Assembly: GCF_013391765.2 (NCBI RefSeq)
Contig: NZ_JACBGI020000022.1
Span: forward strand, 1 to 42,117
DNA: 42,117 bases
Source of the DNA: Thiomicrorhabdus heinhorstiae
Lineage (GTDB): Bacteria > Pseudomonadota > Gammaproteobacteria > Thiomicrospirales > Thiomicrospiraceae
Reading direction: 5' to 3'
Below are positions 1 through 9,056 of the stretch, piece after piece. The position numbers and the translations under genes are program-made. The notes below the pieces were generated by a model that was given only the letters and a program-made list of their open reading frames with translations, did not search any database and had not been told where the DNA came from. Position 1 is the first letter of the stretch; every line of letters begins with the position of its first letter.

Positions 1-306
1 CAAGTAACTAGACAAAACCAGACAATCCAAGACTAGTCATGACAACAGTGAAAAAACGCTAACAAACCGACAAAATCATAACCAATAATTATGCTTATGG
101 TCTATAAACTTAGTTTATTTGGGTATATAAAAGATTAAATAAAACTTAAGAAGTTATTTTCAGGTCGAGAAAATATAAAACAAAAGGCGGACAAATTCGC
201 TTCGCAACAATAAAAACGAATCACAGAAGACATGAAAAAGACAAAATGATTGGGAGAGATTCGGAGGGGGAATATTCTCCGAATCGCATAATAGCAAGAG
301 GTAAAA
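1..306. other. AT-rich non-coding edge region
   Basis: I see no convincing gene here. The region lies downstream of lspA. Its first 50 bases contain four decamers starting with GAC in exact 10-base register (positions 11, 21, 31, 41). A hairpin that may end lspA transcription is listed separately. The remainder is AT-rich. Confidence 0.5.
258..285 (-). terminator. possible lspA terminator hairpin
   Basis: A perfect 9-bp inverted repeat (GATTCGGAG / CTCCGAATC, 10-base loop) sits 22 bases downstream of the lspA stop. The tail on the minus strand is only modestly T-rich, so it could be a weak terminator or merely a 3' protective stem. Confidence 0.4.
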
Positions 307-792
307 TCAGGAAGATTTCTTCCAGAAAAACTCATTGAAAATCAGCAGAATCGCACCGATCGTGATAGCAACATCAGCCACATTGAAAGTCGCATAATGC
401 CAGTTCCCTACATAGAAATCGATAAAATCGGTTACACGTCCGCTCAAAATGCGATCGATAAGGTTTCCGACCGCACCGCCAAGAATAAAATTGATCCCGA
501 CAGATTCGATCGATAATTTGGCAGGTAATTTCTTAAGCCAGAATAGCAGAATCACGCTCATGGCAATCGCCAGAAAAGCAAAAAACCAGCGCTGCCATCC
601 GCCCATCTCAGCAAGAAAACTGAAGGCTGCTCCATGGTTATAGACCAGAGTCCAGTTCAAATACGGCATCACCTCGTAAGGGACACCAAAACTCAGATAG
701 CTGACAGCCAGATATTTCGTCAGGTGATCGACAATGATCACCAGCACGCTCACCCACAGGGTCTTCAGCGCCGTAGAGGAAGAAAAGGACAT
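307..792 (-). CDS. lspA: lipoprotein signal peptidase (signal peptidase II)
   Basis: This inner-membrane aspartyl protease removes the signal peptide from diacylated prolipoproteins. The 161-residue product has the usual length and four hydrophobic segments. Both catalytic-Asp motifs are visible: GNLIDR (D113) and FNVAD (D140), along with the conserved YNHGAAFSFL segment near residue 51. It lies downstream of ileS, as in many proteobacteria, but a strong hairpin with a T-run (826-846) separates the two. Expression may therefore depend on read-through or on a promoter in the 70-base gap. The same window encodes one clear predicted lipoprotein (LptE) and apolipoprotein N-acyltransferase (Lnt), the last enzyme of the same maturation pathway. 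Confidence 0.95.
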   Translation of the reverse strand: MSFSSSTALKTLWVSVLVIIVDHLTKYLAVSYLSFGVPYEVMPYLNWTLVYNHGAAFSFLAEMGGWQRWFFAFLAIAMSVILLFWLKKLPAKLSIESVGINFILGGAVGNLIDRILSGRVTDFIDFYVGNWHYATFNVADVAITIGAILLIFNEFFWKKSS

Positions 793-825
793 TCCATTAC
801 CTTTTAAATTTACTATTGCATAAAA

Positions 826-846
826 AACCGGGCCTCAAGCCCGGTT
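826..846 (-). terminator. intrinsic terminator between ileS and lspA
   Basis: AACCGGGC / GCCCGGTT form a perfect 8-bp stem with a 5-base loop. On the minus strand it is followed by a run of T residues. It sits 17 bases after the ileS stop and before lspA, so it should end or attenuate ileS transcription. Confidence 0.8.
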
Positions 847-862
847 AAATTCTGTCTATATC

Positions 863-3718
863 TTATGCGAAATGACGCACTTCACCATCACCGACAACAT
901 TATCGACGCAGCGCTGGCACAGGTCAGGATGATCCGCATGCGCCCCGACATCAGACCTATGATGCCAGCAACGCGCGCATTTCGGCTTAGCGGTCGCTCC
1001 CGCGTCAACCCATAGACCGGATAGCTCGGATTCAATCGCCGCCGCAGTTTTTTCGGCCAACGGAAGAATTTTCGCTTCGGAAGTGATCAGCACAAAACGC
1101 AACTCATCCTGTAAACGGGATATCTTGTCGAACAACTTATCATCCGCATACAAGATAACTTCAGCAGTCAGAGAACCTTTAATAACTTTCTCGTTACGCA
1201 GTACTTCCAGCTGTTTGGCAACGGCAGAACGTACTTCCATCATTTCATTCCAGTAAGCGGAATTCATCGCAGCCGTCTCATCGAGTTCGGTCAGCGCATC
1301 GTACCATTGGGAAACAAACACCGTCTGTGCTCTGTCACCCGGAAGCACCTGCCAGATCTCTTCGGCGGTGAAACTCAAAATCGGTGCAATCCAACGCGTC
1401 ATGGCTTCAACGATATGATACAGAGCAGTTTGAGCTGAACGGCGTGCCAGGCTATCCGCTTTACAGGTATATTGACGATCCTTGATGACATCCAGATAGA
1501 AAGCGCCCAGCTCGATCGAACAGAAGTGCGTCACCGCCTGATAGATATTGTGGAAACTATAGCTTTCGTACGCTTCGATAATCTCTTTTTGCAGTTTGGC
1601 CGCATGACCGATCGCCCACTTATCAAGCGGTAACAATTTGTCATATTCAACCAAATCGATCTGCGGATCAAAACCGTTAATATTCGCCAGCAGGAAACGT
1701 GCGGTATTGCGAATTCGGCGATAGGCATCGGCGGTACGACTAAAGATTTCGTCTGTGACTGTCATTTCATAACGATAGTCCACAGCGGAAATCCATAAGC
1801 GCAGAATATCGGCTCCGTATTGATTGGCAATATCCTGCGGCGCGATTCCGTTCCCCATCGATTTGGACATTTTCTTACCGTCCTTGTCTACGGTAAATCC
1901 ATGTGTCAGAACTTGCTTGTATGGCGCCTGACCATCGATTGCCAGAGCCGTCAATAACGACGACTGGAACCAGCCGCGGTGCTGATCCGACCCTTCCAGA
2001 TACAGATCGGCCGGAGCTTGCAATTCATCGCGTTGCCCAAGAACTGTGTAATGAGAAATACCGGAGTCAAACCAGACATCCAGAATGTCGGTGACTTTTT
2101 CATAATTATCCGCTTCGTCACCCAGCAATTCAGACGCATCCAGATCATACCAGGCGTCGATCGATTTCTCTTCAACCATCAAGGCAACTTTTTCCATCAA
2201 TTCGGTGGTTTGCGGATGCATTTCACCGGTCACCTTGTGGATAAAAATGGTAATCGGCACACCCCAGAAACGCTGACGGGAAATACACCAGTCCGGACGT
2301 CCTTCAACCATACCTTCAATACGGTTCTGCCCCCATTCAGGAATCCATTGCACTTGAGGAATCGCTTGCATGGCCGCATCACGCAAACCGGCTTTTTCCA
2401 TTGAGATAAACCATTGCGGAGTCGCTCGGAAAATCAACGGCGTTTTGGTTCTCCAGCAGTGCGGATAACTGTGCTCAATGACTTCGATGTGCACCAGCGC
2501 CTTATGCTCTTTCAATACTTCGATCACGTGATCGTCGACTTTCAGAACGTTTTCACCTGCAAACAAAGGTGTACCTTCGACGTAGTTGCCGTTGCCGTCA
2601 ACCGGGCAATCCACTTCCAAATCGTATTTCAGACCGACCTGAAAATCCTCGACACCGTGGCCCGGCGCCGTATGAACACAGCCTGTACCGGCATCAGTGG
2701 TAACGTGATCACCCAGAATCAACGGCACGATTCGATCATAAAAAGGATGCTGCAGACGGATCAGATCAAACTGCTCGCCGCGCCCGTAAGCGACCACTTG
2801 GTAATTTTCGAAGCCCCAACGATCCATTGAGTCCTTGATCATTGCTTCAGCAAGGAACAATCTTTCGGGACCATGTTCGCCTTCGACCTGCACAACGGCA
2901 TATTCCAATTCGGGATTGATGGAAACCGCTTGGTTAGCCGGCAGAGTCCAAGGCGTCGTTGTCCAGATGACGACCGATAAAGGCCCTTCACCGGTATGAT
3001 CTTCAACATGATGACAACGCTCGAAAAAGGCCGCTTCGTCAATCACCTTAAAACGCACATCAATCGACTTCGAGCGCTTATTTTCATATTCGACTTCCGC
3101 TTCCGCCAGAGCTGAACGCCCACCGACAGACCAATAAACCGGCTTGGTCCCTTTGACCAGGTGCCCGTTTTCAATAATTTTTGCCAGAGCACGGATTTCA
3201 TCCGCTTCAAATTTAAAATCTTTGGTCAGGTAAGGATGTTCCCAATCGGCCATTACACCCAGTCGTTGGAAATCCTTCATCTGCCCTTCGACCTGCTTCT
3301 GCGCGTAATCTCGGCACGCCTGACGGAAATCGGTCGCATTGATTTTTACACCGACTTTACCTTTTTTCTTTTCGACGTTCAGCTCGATCGGCAGACCGTG
3401 ACAATCCCAACCCGGAACATAAGGTGCATCAAAGCCGTTCAAACCTTTCGATTTGACAATAATATCTTTCAATACCTTATTGATGGCATGCCCGGTATGA
3501 ATATCGCCGTTTGCATACGGAGGGCCGTCATGCAGAATGAATTTCGGGCGCCCTGCCATATGTTCGCGAACCGTCTGGTACAGCGACTCGGACATCCAGG
3601 TGTCAACCTGTTTCGGCTCACGGTTCGGCAAATTGCCGCGCATCGGAAAATCGGTTTCCGGCAAATTCAAGGTCGGTTTATAGTCGGTGGTAGTGCTATC
3701 TTGGCTGTTATTGCTCAT
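863..3718 (-). CDS. ileS: isoleucyl-tRNA synthetase
   Basis: This class I aminoacyl-tRNA synthetase charges tRNA-Ile with isoleucine in the cytoplasm. The 951-residue product is the expected size for the bacterial type. The HIGH-type motif [13 protein letters not shown] is at residues 66-78 and the KMSKS motif at about residue 616. The CP1 editing domain with its Thr-rich [15 protein letters not shown] stretch lies between them. The C-terminal zinc finger is intact, with cysteines at about 914, 917, 934 and 937 (CARCWHH and CQRC). It lies 80 bases after ribF and probably belongs to the murJ-ribF-ileS transcription unit, which a hairpin closes at 826-846. Confidence 0.97.
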   Translation of the reverse strand: MSNNSQDSTTTDYKPTLNLPETDFPMRGNLPNREPKQVDTWMSESLYQTVREHMAGRPKFILHDGPPYANGDIHTGHAINKVLKDIIVKSKGLNGFDAPYVPGWDCHGLPIELNVEKKKGKVGVKINATDFRQACRDYAQKQVEGQMKDFQRLGVMADWEHPYLTKDFKFEADEIRALAKIIENGHLVKGTKPVYWSVGGRSALAEAEVEYENKRSKSIDVRFKVIDEAAFFERCHHVEDHTGEGPLSVVIWTTTPWTLPANQAVSINPELEYAVVQVEGEHGPERLFLAEAMIKDSMDRWGFENYQVVAYGRGEQFDLIRLQHPFYDRIVPLILGDHVTTDAGTGCVHTAPGHGVEDFQVGLKYDLEVDCPVDGNGNYVEGTPLFAGENVLKVDDHVIEVLKEHKALVHIEVIEHSYPHCWRTKTPLIFRATPQWFISMEKAGLRDAAMQAIPQVQWIPEWGQNRIEGMVEGRPDWCISRQRFWGVPITIFIHKVTGEMHPQTTELMEKVALMVEEKSIDAWYDLDASELLGDEADNYEKVTDILDVWFDSGISHYTVLGQRDELQAPADLYLEGSDQHRGWFQSSLLTALAIDGQAPYKQVLTHGFTVDKDGKKMSKSMGNGIAPQDIANQYGADILRLWISAVDYRYEMTVTDEIFSRTADAYRRIRNTARFLLANINGFDPQIDLVEYDKLLPLDKWAIGHAAKLQKEIIEAYESYSFHNIYQAVTHFCSIELGAFYLDVIKDRQYTCKADSLARRSAQTALYHIVEAMTRWIAPILSFTAEEIWQVLPGDRAQTVFVSQWYDALTELDETAAMNSAYWNEMMEVRSAVAKQLEVLRNEKVIKGSLTAEVILYADDKLFDKISRLQDELRFVLITSEAKILPLAEKTAAAIESELSGLWVDAGATAKPKCARCWHHRSDVGAHADHPDLCQRCVDNVVGDGEVRHFA

Positions 3719-3798
3719 GCGTTACTCTCTAAAAACGTCGGAGGTCAAATCCATTAATTTCTTTTTTAATTATATTTTACGTGACAATCCAGACCGGC

Positions 3799-4746
3799 TT
3801 AATCGTCACCAGCGGCAAAAAACGCTCGTGCCTGTTCGGCATCTTGAGCAATCTGCTGCTTCAAAGCTTCCAAACCGTCAAATTTCATTTCCGGACGGAT
3901 AAAATACGCCAGGTTGACGTCGATATGGCGACCGTATAAATCCTGGTCCCAATCGAACAGATGCACTTCGATTGACGGACGAACACCGTCAACCGTCGGG
4001 CGTAAACCGATATTCGCCACTCCCGGCCACGGACGGTCGGCAATACCGTCGACCCATACCGCAAACACCCCCATTACCGGCATCTGAATGCGCTTCGGAT
4101 TCAGATTCAACGTCGGAAAACCGATGGTGCGCCCCAGCTTCTGACCATGAATAACACGGCCGTTAAAGGAAAACGGTCGTCCGAGCAATCGTTGTGCCTC
4201 AGCCAAATCCGGCTTTTGCAATGCGGCACGAATCCGCGTACTACTGACACGCTCTTCTTCTCGGCAAAAGGTCGGCATATCGGTCACGCTAAAGCCGAAA
4301 GATTCTCCGGCCTCTTGCAGGAAAGCATAGTCACCGAGGCGCCCTTTGCCGAAACGAAAATCGTCGCCAATCACCAGATGCTTGATATTCAACGCATCGA
4401 CCAGCACCTGCTTTACAAATTCCTGCGCAGTCAGATTGGCAAAATCGGCATTGAACGGCATGCACAATACATAGTCGATCTGGGTATCCGCAAAGGCTTG
4501 CAGCTTCTCTCGCAAATTCATCAATCTATCCGGGGCACTCTGCGGAGAAAAATATTCGATCGGTAGAGGTTCGAAAATCATCACTACCGTCGGCAAACCG
4601 GTTTGCTTCGCCGTGCGGCAAAGTGCTTTCAAGACCTGTTGATGGCCCAGATGAATTCCGTCGAAATTACCTATAGTGAGAATGCAACCATCGAAAAAGC
4701 GTTTCTGACACGCCGATAAATTGTGTAAGCCTCGAATTAATTGCAT
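3799..4746 (-). CDS. ribF: bifunctional riboflavin kinase / FAD synthetase
   Basis: It phosphorylates riboflavin to FMN and adenylylates FMN to FAD. The N-terminal FAD synthetase domain has the nucleotidyltransferase motif TIGNFDGIHLGHQ at residues 24-36. The C-terminal flavokinase domain starts near residue 180 and carries the GRTIGFPTLNL motif. I chose the ATG at 4746, giving 315 residues starting MQLIRGLHNL, because family members begin this way; an in-frame upstream ATG at 4809 would add 21 unlikely residues. It follows murJ by about 150 bases and precedes ileS, an order widespread in proteobacteria. Confidence 0.95.
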   Translation of the reverse strand: MQLIRGLHNLSACQKRFFDGCILTIGNFDGIHLGHQQVLKALCRTAKQTGLPTVVMIFEPLPIEYFSPQSAPDRLMNLREKLQAFADTQIDYVLCMPFNADFANLTAQEFVKQVLVDALNIKHLVIGDDFRFGKGRLGDYAFLQEAGESFGFSVTDMPTFCREEERVSSTRIRAALQKPDLAEAQRLLGRPFSFNGRVIHGQKLGRTIGFPTLNLNPKRIQMPVMGVFAVWVDGIADRPWPGVANIGLRPTVDGVRPSIEVHLFDWDQDLYGRHIDVNLAYFIRPEMKFDGLEALKQQIAQDAEQARAFFAAGDD

Positions 4747-4894
4747 CCCGTAATTACGCCTGTCGCCCAAGGTTTGAAAATCAAACGCTAAATTATAGCC
4801 TATTGCCAAGCATAACTATAGTCTATGCACATAAATAGCGCTTTGATAAATCACTGCAATTTTGCCGGCTTTTCCTAATTCCAACCTGCTCAAT

Positions 4895-6427
4895 TCAAGC
4901 ACGTTTGATCAAACGACGAGGAGACAGTCCCAAAAGCGCCAGAACAGCGAAATACAGCAGCATGGCACCGGCGACCAACGCAGACAGATAACCCAGCCGC
5001 TGCCAGGCGTCCATACTCATCCAGTCATTTAGAGACGGCGACAACATAAGCAGCAGCAGAGACATCGCCACCGAACCCAACGCAATCTTAACGGAAAAAC
5101 CGATCCAGCCTTGCATAGGGGCAAAGACCTGTTGCTTACGCAGATACCAATACAGAAGGCCGGCATTCAAAAATGCGGAAATCGACGTCGCTGCCGCCAG
5201 CCCCACATGAGCAAAGGGCCCGATCAACGCCAGGTTCAGAACCATATTACTGACCAAAGCGATCACCGCCACCCTGACCGGTGTTTTCATATCCTTCCGG
5301 GAATAAAAGGCCGGTGCAAGAATCTTGACCAGAATAAAACCGAGCAATCCAAATGAATAAGCCATCAAGCTCAAAGACGACATTTCGACATCCTTGGCAC
5401 TGAATTCACCGTAATAGAACAGGGTCGTTACCAGCGGCCCTGCCAGAATCAACAAGCCGAGCATGGCCGGCAATCCGATCAACAGAACCAGTCTGAGAGC
5501 CGAATCGAGATCCTGCCGAAACCCCTGCCAATCCTCTTTTGCCGCCATTTTCGACAACCCGGGTAAAACCACCGTTGCCAGAGCCACCCCGAAAACACCG
5601 AGCGGAAACTCCATCAAACGATCGGAATAGTACAGCCAGGAAACAGATCCGGTCACCAGAAACGATGCCAGAATGGTATCGACCAGCAAATTGATCTGCG
5701 CCACCGACACCCCGAAGAGTGCCGGAATCATCAAGCGCTTGACCTCCTGTACTCCCGGATCGGAATGTCGGGACGGACTCGGCAAAAGTCCGAGTCGATA
5801 CAGAAACGGCAGGTGAAACAGCAACTGCACGACACCGGCGACCAGAACCCCCCAGGCCAGAGCCATGACCGGTACTTCCATAAGAGGAGAAACCCAAACG
5901 GCAAACGAGATCAAAACCAGATTGAGAAACACCGGTGTAAATGCCGGGACGGCAAACTGATTGTAGGTGTTCATAATTGCCGACGAAAACGCCACCAATG
6001 AGATCAGTAGCAGATAAGGGAAGGTGATTGACAGCATATCCGCCGCCAGATCGAATTTTTCCGGTTCATCGAGGAAACCGGGAGCAAACACCAGCATCCA
6101 CAAAGAGGAACCGAACACCCCGAAAGCGGTCAGCAACAGCAGTATACCGCCTAGACGGAAACTGATCGCATCCACCAGATGTTTAACCGCCGCATGCCCG
6201 TTCTTCTCCTTTGCTTCGGCAAGAACCGGTACGAATGCCTGGGAAAATGCGCCTTCGGCAAACAGTCTGCGGAAAAAATTGGGAATTTTAAACGCGACAA
6301 AAAAAGCATCCGCGCCCATGCCGGCACCGAAATAACGGGCAATAATCACATCGCGAACAAATCCCAAAATTCGCGAAATCATGGTCATTGAGCCGACCGT
6401 GGCCGTTGCTTTAATAATGCGCTTCAC
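4895..6427 (-). CDS. murJ: lipid II flippase MurJ
   Basis: This MOP/MVF-superfamily integral membrane protein moves lipid II across the inner membrane for peptidoglycan synthesis. The 510-residue product is almost entirely hydrophobic, consistent with 14 membrane segments. The family N-terminus is clear: SRILGFVRDVIIARYFGAG is followed by DAFFVAFKIPNFFRRLFAEGAFSQAFVPV. It is the first gene of the minus-strand murJ-ribF-ileS run. Its upstream flank contains the MITE-like element at 6463-6592, which begins only 36 bases before the start codon and may affect its promoter. Confidence 0.96.
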   Translation of the reverse strand: MKRIIKATATVGSMTMISRILGFVRDVIIARYFGAGMGADAFFVAFKIPNFFRRLFAEGAFSQAFVPVLAEAKEKNGHAAVKHLVDAISFRLGGILLLLTAFGVFGSSLWMLVFAPGFLDEPEKFDLAADMLSITFPYLLLISLVAFSSAIMNTYNQFAVPAFTPVFLNLVLISFAVWVSPLMEVPVMALAWGVLVAGVVQLLFHLPFLYRLGLLPSPSRHSDPGVQEVKRLMIPALFGVSVAQINLLVDTILASFLVTGSVSWLYYSDRLMEFPLGVFGVALATVVLPGLSKMAAKEDWQGFRQDLDSALRLVLLIGLPAMLGLLILAGPLVTTLFYYGEFSAKDVEMSSLSLMAYSFGLLGFILVKILAPAFYSRKDMKTPVRVAVIALVSNMVLNLALIGPFAHVGLAAATSISAFLNAGLLYWYLRKQQVFAPMQGWIGFSVKIALGSVAMSLLLLMLSPSLNDWMSMDAWQRLGYLSALVAGAMLLYFAVLALLGLSPRRLIKRA

Positions 6428-6462
6428 CGCTGTTGTCTCTTACTTAAGGCCTGTTAACATCA

Positions 6463-6592
6463 GGGCCTGTTGAAAACTCGGATTTGATTCTGCTACCGGA
6501 TAAAAAATTCAATCGTCGCGGCGCTCAGAGCGAGGTTTGCTTATCCCAAATAAGCAATGAGCAACACAAAATACTGGGGTTTCAACAGACTC
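6463..6592. repeat. MITE-like dispersed repeat, copy A
   Basis: This approximately 130-base non-coding element is bounded by imperfect inverted ends (GCCTGTTGAAAAC at the left, and GTCTGTTGAAACC reading in from the right). Internally it has smaller palindromes, including TTGCTTAT / ATAAGCAA around 6534-6556. Its first 30 bases match 25 of 30 positions with the end of a second element at 20043 reading leftwards (copy B). It lies between the divergent murJ and acetolactate synthase-like genes, where it may carry or interrupt promoter sequence. It encodes no transposase. Confidence 0.6.
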
Positions 6593-6734
6593 TAGCGTGA
6601 TTCGGCATTGTATCAAACCGTTTCGCTTCAACCTATCACTTAGTTGCCTTTCGTCGACAAACTGCATGCGAACGGTTTTTTTCGTCCGACAAGTGTGCCA
6701 AGATAGAAACCGACATCACTGGGAGGAGATTGCG

Positions 6735-8366
6735 ATGAAAGCGGCCGAGCTGTTTGTAAAATGCCTCGAAAACGAGCAGGTGGAGTTTATTTTCGGTATT
6801 CCCGGAGAAGAAAATCTCGATCTGATGGATGCACTGCACGACAGTCAAATTCGCTTCATCCTCACCAGACACGAGCAAGGCGCCGCTTTTATGGCCGATG
6901 TCTACGGACGTTTAACCGGCCGTGCCGGGGTTTGCCTGTCGACGCTGGGACCGGGAGCAACCAACCTGGTGACCGGCGTTGCCGACGCCAATATGGACCG
7001 CGCGCCAGTCGTCGCCATTGCAGGACAGGCCAGCACTACCCGCTTGCACAAAGAGAGCCATCAGGTTCTTGATCTGGTCAATCTCTTCGAACCGATCAGC
7101 AAATACAGCACGCAGATATTGACTGCGGAAACCATTCCTGAAGTGGTACGAAAAGCCTTTAAGGTTGCCGAAGCGGAAAAACCGGGGTGCAGCTTCATCG
7201 ACTTCCCGGAAAATATCGCCCAGCAGTCTTTGGATAAGGTTCCGTTAAAACGCCAGAGTCCCCTGCCGTCTTACGCCCATCCTTTAAAAGTCCGTCAGGC
7301 CGCAGAAATTCTTTCCTCTGCAAAATTTCCGGTGATCATCGCCGGCAACGGCGTTATCCGCTCGCGGGCGCATGAAGCGCTGCAGGAGTTTTCCGACAAA
7401 TTGAATATTCCGGTGGCAACAACGTTCATGGCCAAAGGCGCCTTACCGTGCGATAACGAACGCTCCCTCGGCACCATCGGCCTGCAAGCACACGACTATA
7501 TTTCCTGCGGTATCGATCGCGCCGACGTCGTGCTGTGTGTCGGCTATGACATAGTCGAATACCCTCCTTCTCTGTGGAACAGAGAATTCACCGCGCAAAT
7601 TATCCATATCGACAGCCTGCCGGCCGAAGTTGACGAACATTATATCGTTGCCGCAGGACTGGTCGGGGATATTGGCAGTACCCTGCAAGCCATTGCCGCG
7701 ATCAGCAAGCGGCATAACGATTCGCCTTATCTGGGTTTAAAGCTGAGCATTGAGCAGCGTTTTCACGAATACGACAACGATCGCAGTTTTCCTCTCAAAC
7801 CGCAAAAAATACTGCATGATTTGCGCCAGATACTGCAACCGGAAGACAAAGTGATCTGCGATGTCGGCGCTCACAAAATGTGGGTGGCACGTATGTATCA
7901 GACCCTGTCTCCGAACAGCTGCATTATCTCCAACGGCTTTGCATCGATGGGTATCGCCCTACCCGGCGCCATTGCCGCAAAACTGGCTCAACCGCAAAAT
8001 ACCGTCGTCGCCGTCAGCGGTGATGCTGGAGCACTAATGAATATTCAGGAAATCGAAACCGCGGTTCGCTTGCAGATTCCGATCATTGTTCTGATCTGGA
8101 ACGATTCCGGTTACGGTTTGATTCGCTGGAAACAACAAAACCAGTTCGGCCGCGAAACCTCCGTGGATTTCCAAAATCCGGACTTTATCAAGCTGGCCGA
8201 AGCCTTCGGCGCCAAAGGCTATCGTATCGAGAGCCATGACGCTTTACAGGCAACGTTGCAAAAAGCGATTGCCGATAACTGTGTGGTATTGATCGACTGT
8301 CCGGTCGACTATTCGGAAAACCTTAAACTCACGGAAGAACTGGGGCAAATGGTGTGCCCGACCTGA
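6735..8366 (+). CDS. TPP-dependent acetolactate synthase-like enzyme (catabolic AlsS type)
   Basis: The protein is predicted to condense two pyruvates into acetolactate, feeding acetoin or branched-chain amino acid synthesis. The 543-residue product has the three-domain TPP-enzyme layout. The N-terminal pyrimidine-binding domain has the activating Glu47 in TRHEQGAAFMADVYGRLTG. The central domain and the C-terminal TPP/Mg site (GDAGALMN near residue 430, then WNDSGYG) follow. The ATG at 6735 is chosen because GGAGGAG lies 6 bases upstream; a GTG at 6597 would add a non-homologous leader. No regulatory small subunit (ilvN) or alsD is adjacent, so biosynthetic versus catabolic use is unresolved. 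Another 2-oxoacid decarboxylase activity is possible. Confidence 0.8.
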   Translation: MKAAELFVKCLENEQVEFIFGIPGEENLDLMDALHDSQIRFILTRHEQGAAFMADVYGRLTGRAGVCLSTLGPGATNLVTGVADANMDRAPVVAIAGQASTTRLHKESHQVLDLVNLFEPISKYSTQILTAETIPEVVRKAFKVAEAEKPGCSFIDFPENIAQQSLDKVPLKRQSPLPSYAHPLKVRQAAEILSSAKFPVIIAGNGVIRSRAHEALQEFSDKLNIPVATTFMAKGALPCDNERSLGTIGLQAHDYISCGIDRADVVLCVGYDIVEYPPSLWNREFTAQIIHIDSLPAEVDEHYIVAAGLVGDIGSTLQAIAAISKRHNDSPYLGLKLSIEQRFHEYDNDRSFPLKPQKILHDLRQILQPEDKVICDVGAHKMWVARMYQTLSPNSCIISNGFASMGIALPGAIAAKLAQPQNTVVAVSGDAGALMNIQEIETAVRLQIPIIVLIWNDSGYGLIRWKQQNQFGRETSVDFQNPDFIKLAEAFGAKGYRIESHDALQATLQKAIADNCVVLIDCPVDYSENLKLTEELGQMVCPT

Positions 8367-8395
8367 AATCATCAAACGGATTTCAGGCATAAAAA

Positions 8396-8414
8396 AACCG
8401 GGCAATGCCCGGTT
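8396..8414 (-). terminator. rpsT terminator
   Basis: AACCGGGC / GCCCGGTT form an 8-bp stem with a 3-base loop, followed on the minus strand by seven T residues. It lies 27 bases beyond the rpsT stop, in the convergent gap with the acetolactate synthase-like gene. Confidence 0.85.
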
Positions 8415-8440
8415 CCTTTCTCACAACAACGTAGCTTGGA

Positions 8441-8704
8441 TTAAGCCATCGCTTTAATGCGCGCGTTGATACGGCTCTTAGTACGTGCCGCTTTATTTTT
8501 GGTGATAATGCCTTTACGAGCCATACCATCCAATTTAGATTGCGCAGAACGGAACAATTCGTTTGCTTGAGCTTGGTCACCAGTTTGAATGCTGGCCAAT
8601 ACTTTTTTGATTGCAGTACGCATATCAGAGCGTAGAGCAACATTATGCTGACGATTTTTTTCCGCCTGACGGGCGCGTTTTGCAGCTTGAGCTGAGTTTG
8701 CCAT
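8441..8704 (-). CDS. rpsT: 30S ribosomal protein S20
   Basis: S20 is a small basic protein that binds 16S rRNA early in 30S assembly. The 87-residue product has the standard start MANSAQAAKRARQAEKNRQ and the conserved tail NKAARTKSRINARIKA. The start is an ATG with a GGAG ribosome-binding site about 8 bases upstream. It is monocistronic, with its own terminator at 8396-8414, and is convergent with the acetolactate synthase-like gene. Confidence 0.97.
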   Translation of the reverse strand: MANSAQAAKRARQAEKNRQHNVALRSDMRTAIKKVLASIQTGDQAQANELFRSAQSKLDGMARKGIITKNKAARTKSRINARIKAMA

Positions 8705-9056
8705 AAGGAATTCTCCAAAATATTTTTACGTGTTAAGGATCCGTAGACCTAACCATTAACAATTAACACAACACTGCGTTTATGCGTACACAAAGCGCAA
8801 TGACTACGATGTGACCCTCCAACCACAGAAGGAATCGCGAATTATCCACAATTACAATCACTTAGTCAAGCAGTCTTTGAACTTCAATTATTGTCGAAAA
8901 ATTTCCCCTTTAAACGGCTGTTCACCTTATTCCTAGCAGAATATTTCCTAAATCCGTCAAGATATTTCTAAAAATTTTCCGCAAAGTGACGTTAATTTCA
9001 ATAGGAATTAGAGTAATTCATAAAACAACACACAACAACGGGAAGCAACAAAGACC
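8705..9056. other. divergent promoter region of rpsT and motA
   Basis: This 352-base AT-rich spacer must hold the rpsT promoter (leftward) and the motA promoter (rightward). I could not assign clean -35/-10 or flagellar sigma-28 boxes. A direct repeat, ATATTTCCTAAA at 8941 and ATATTTCTAAAA at 8962, has a 21-base period (two helical turns) and could be a paired operator. No gene or structured RNA was seen. Confidence 0.4.

Noticed and set aside
3161-3757. Plus-strand open frame of 198 codons opposite ileS
   Set aside because: It lies entirely over the conserved N-terminal half of ileS and its flank, with no recognisable protein features.
6597-6734. GTG-initiated extension of the acetolactate synthase-like protein by 46 residues
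   Set aside because: The extra residues show no TPP-enzyme features, while GGAGGAG sits just before the ATG at 6735.
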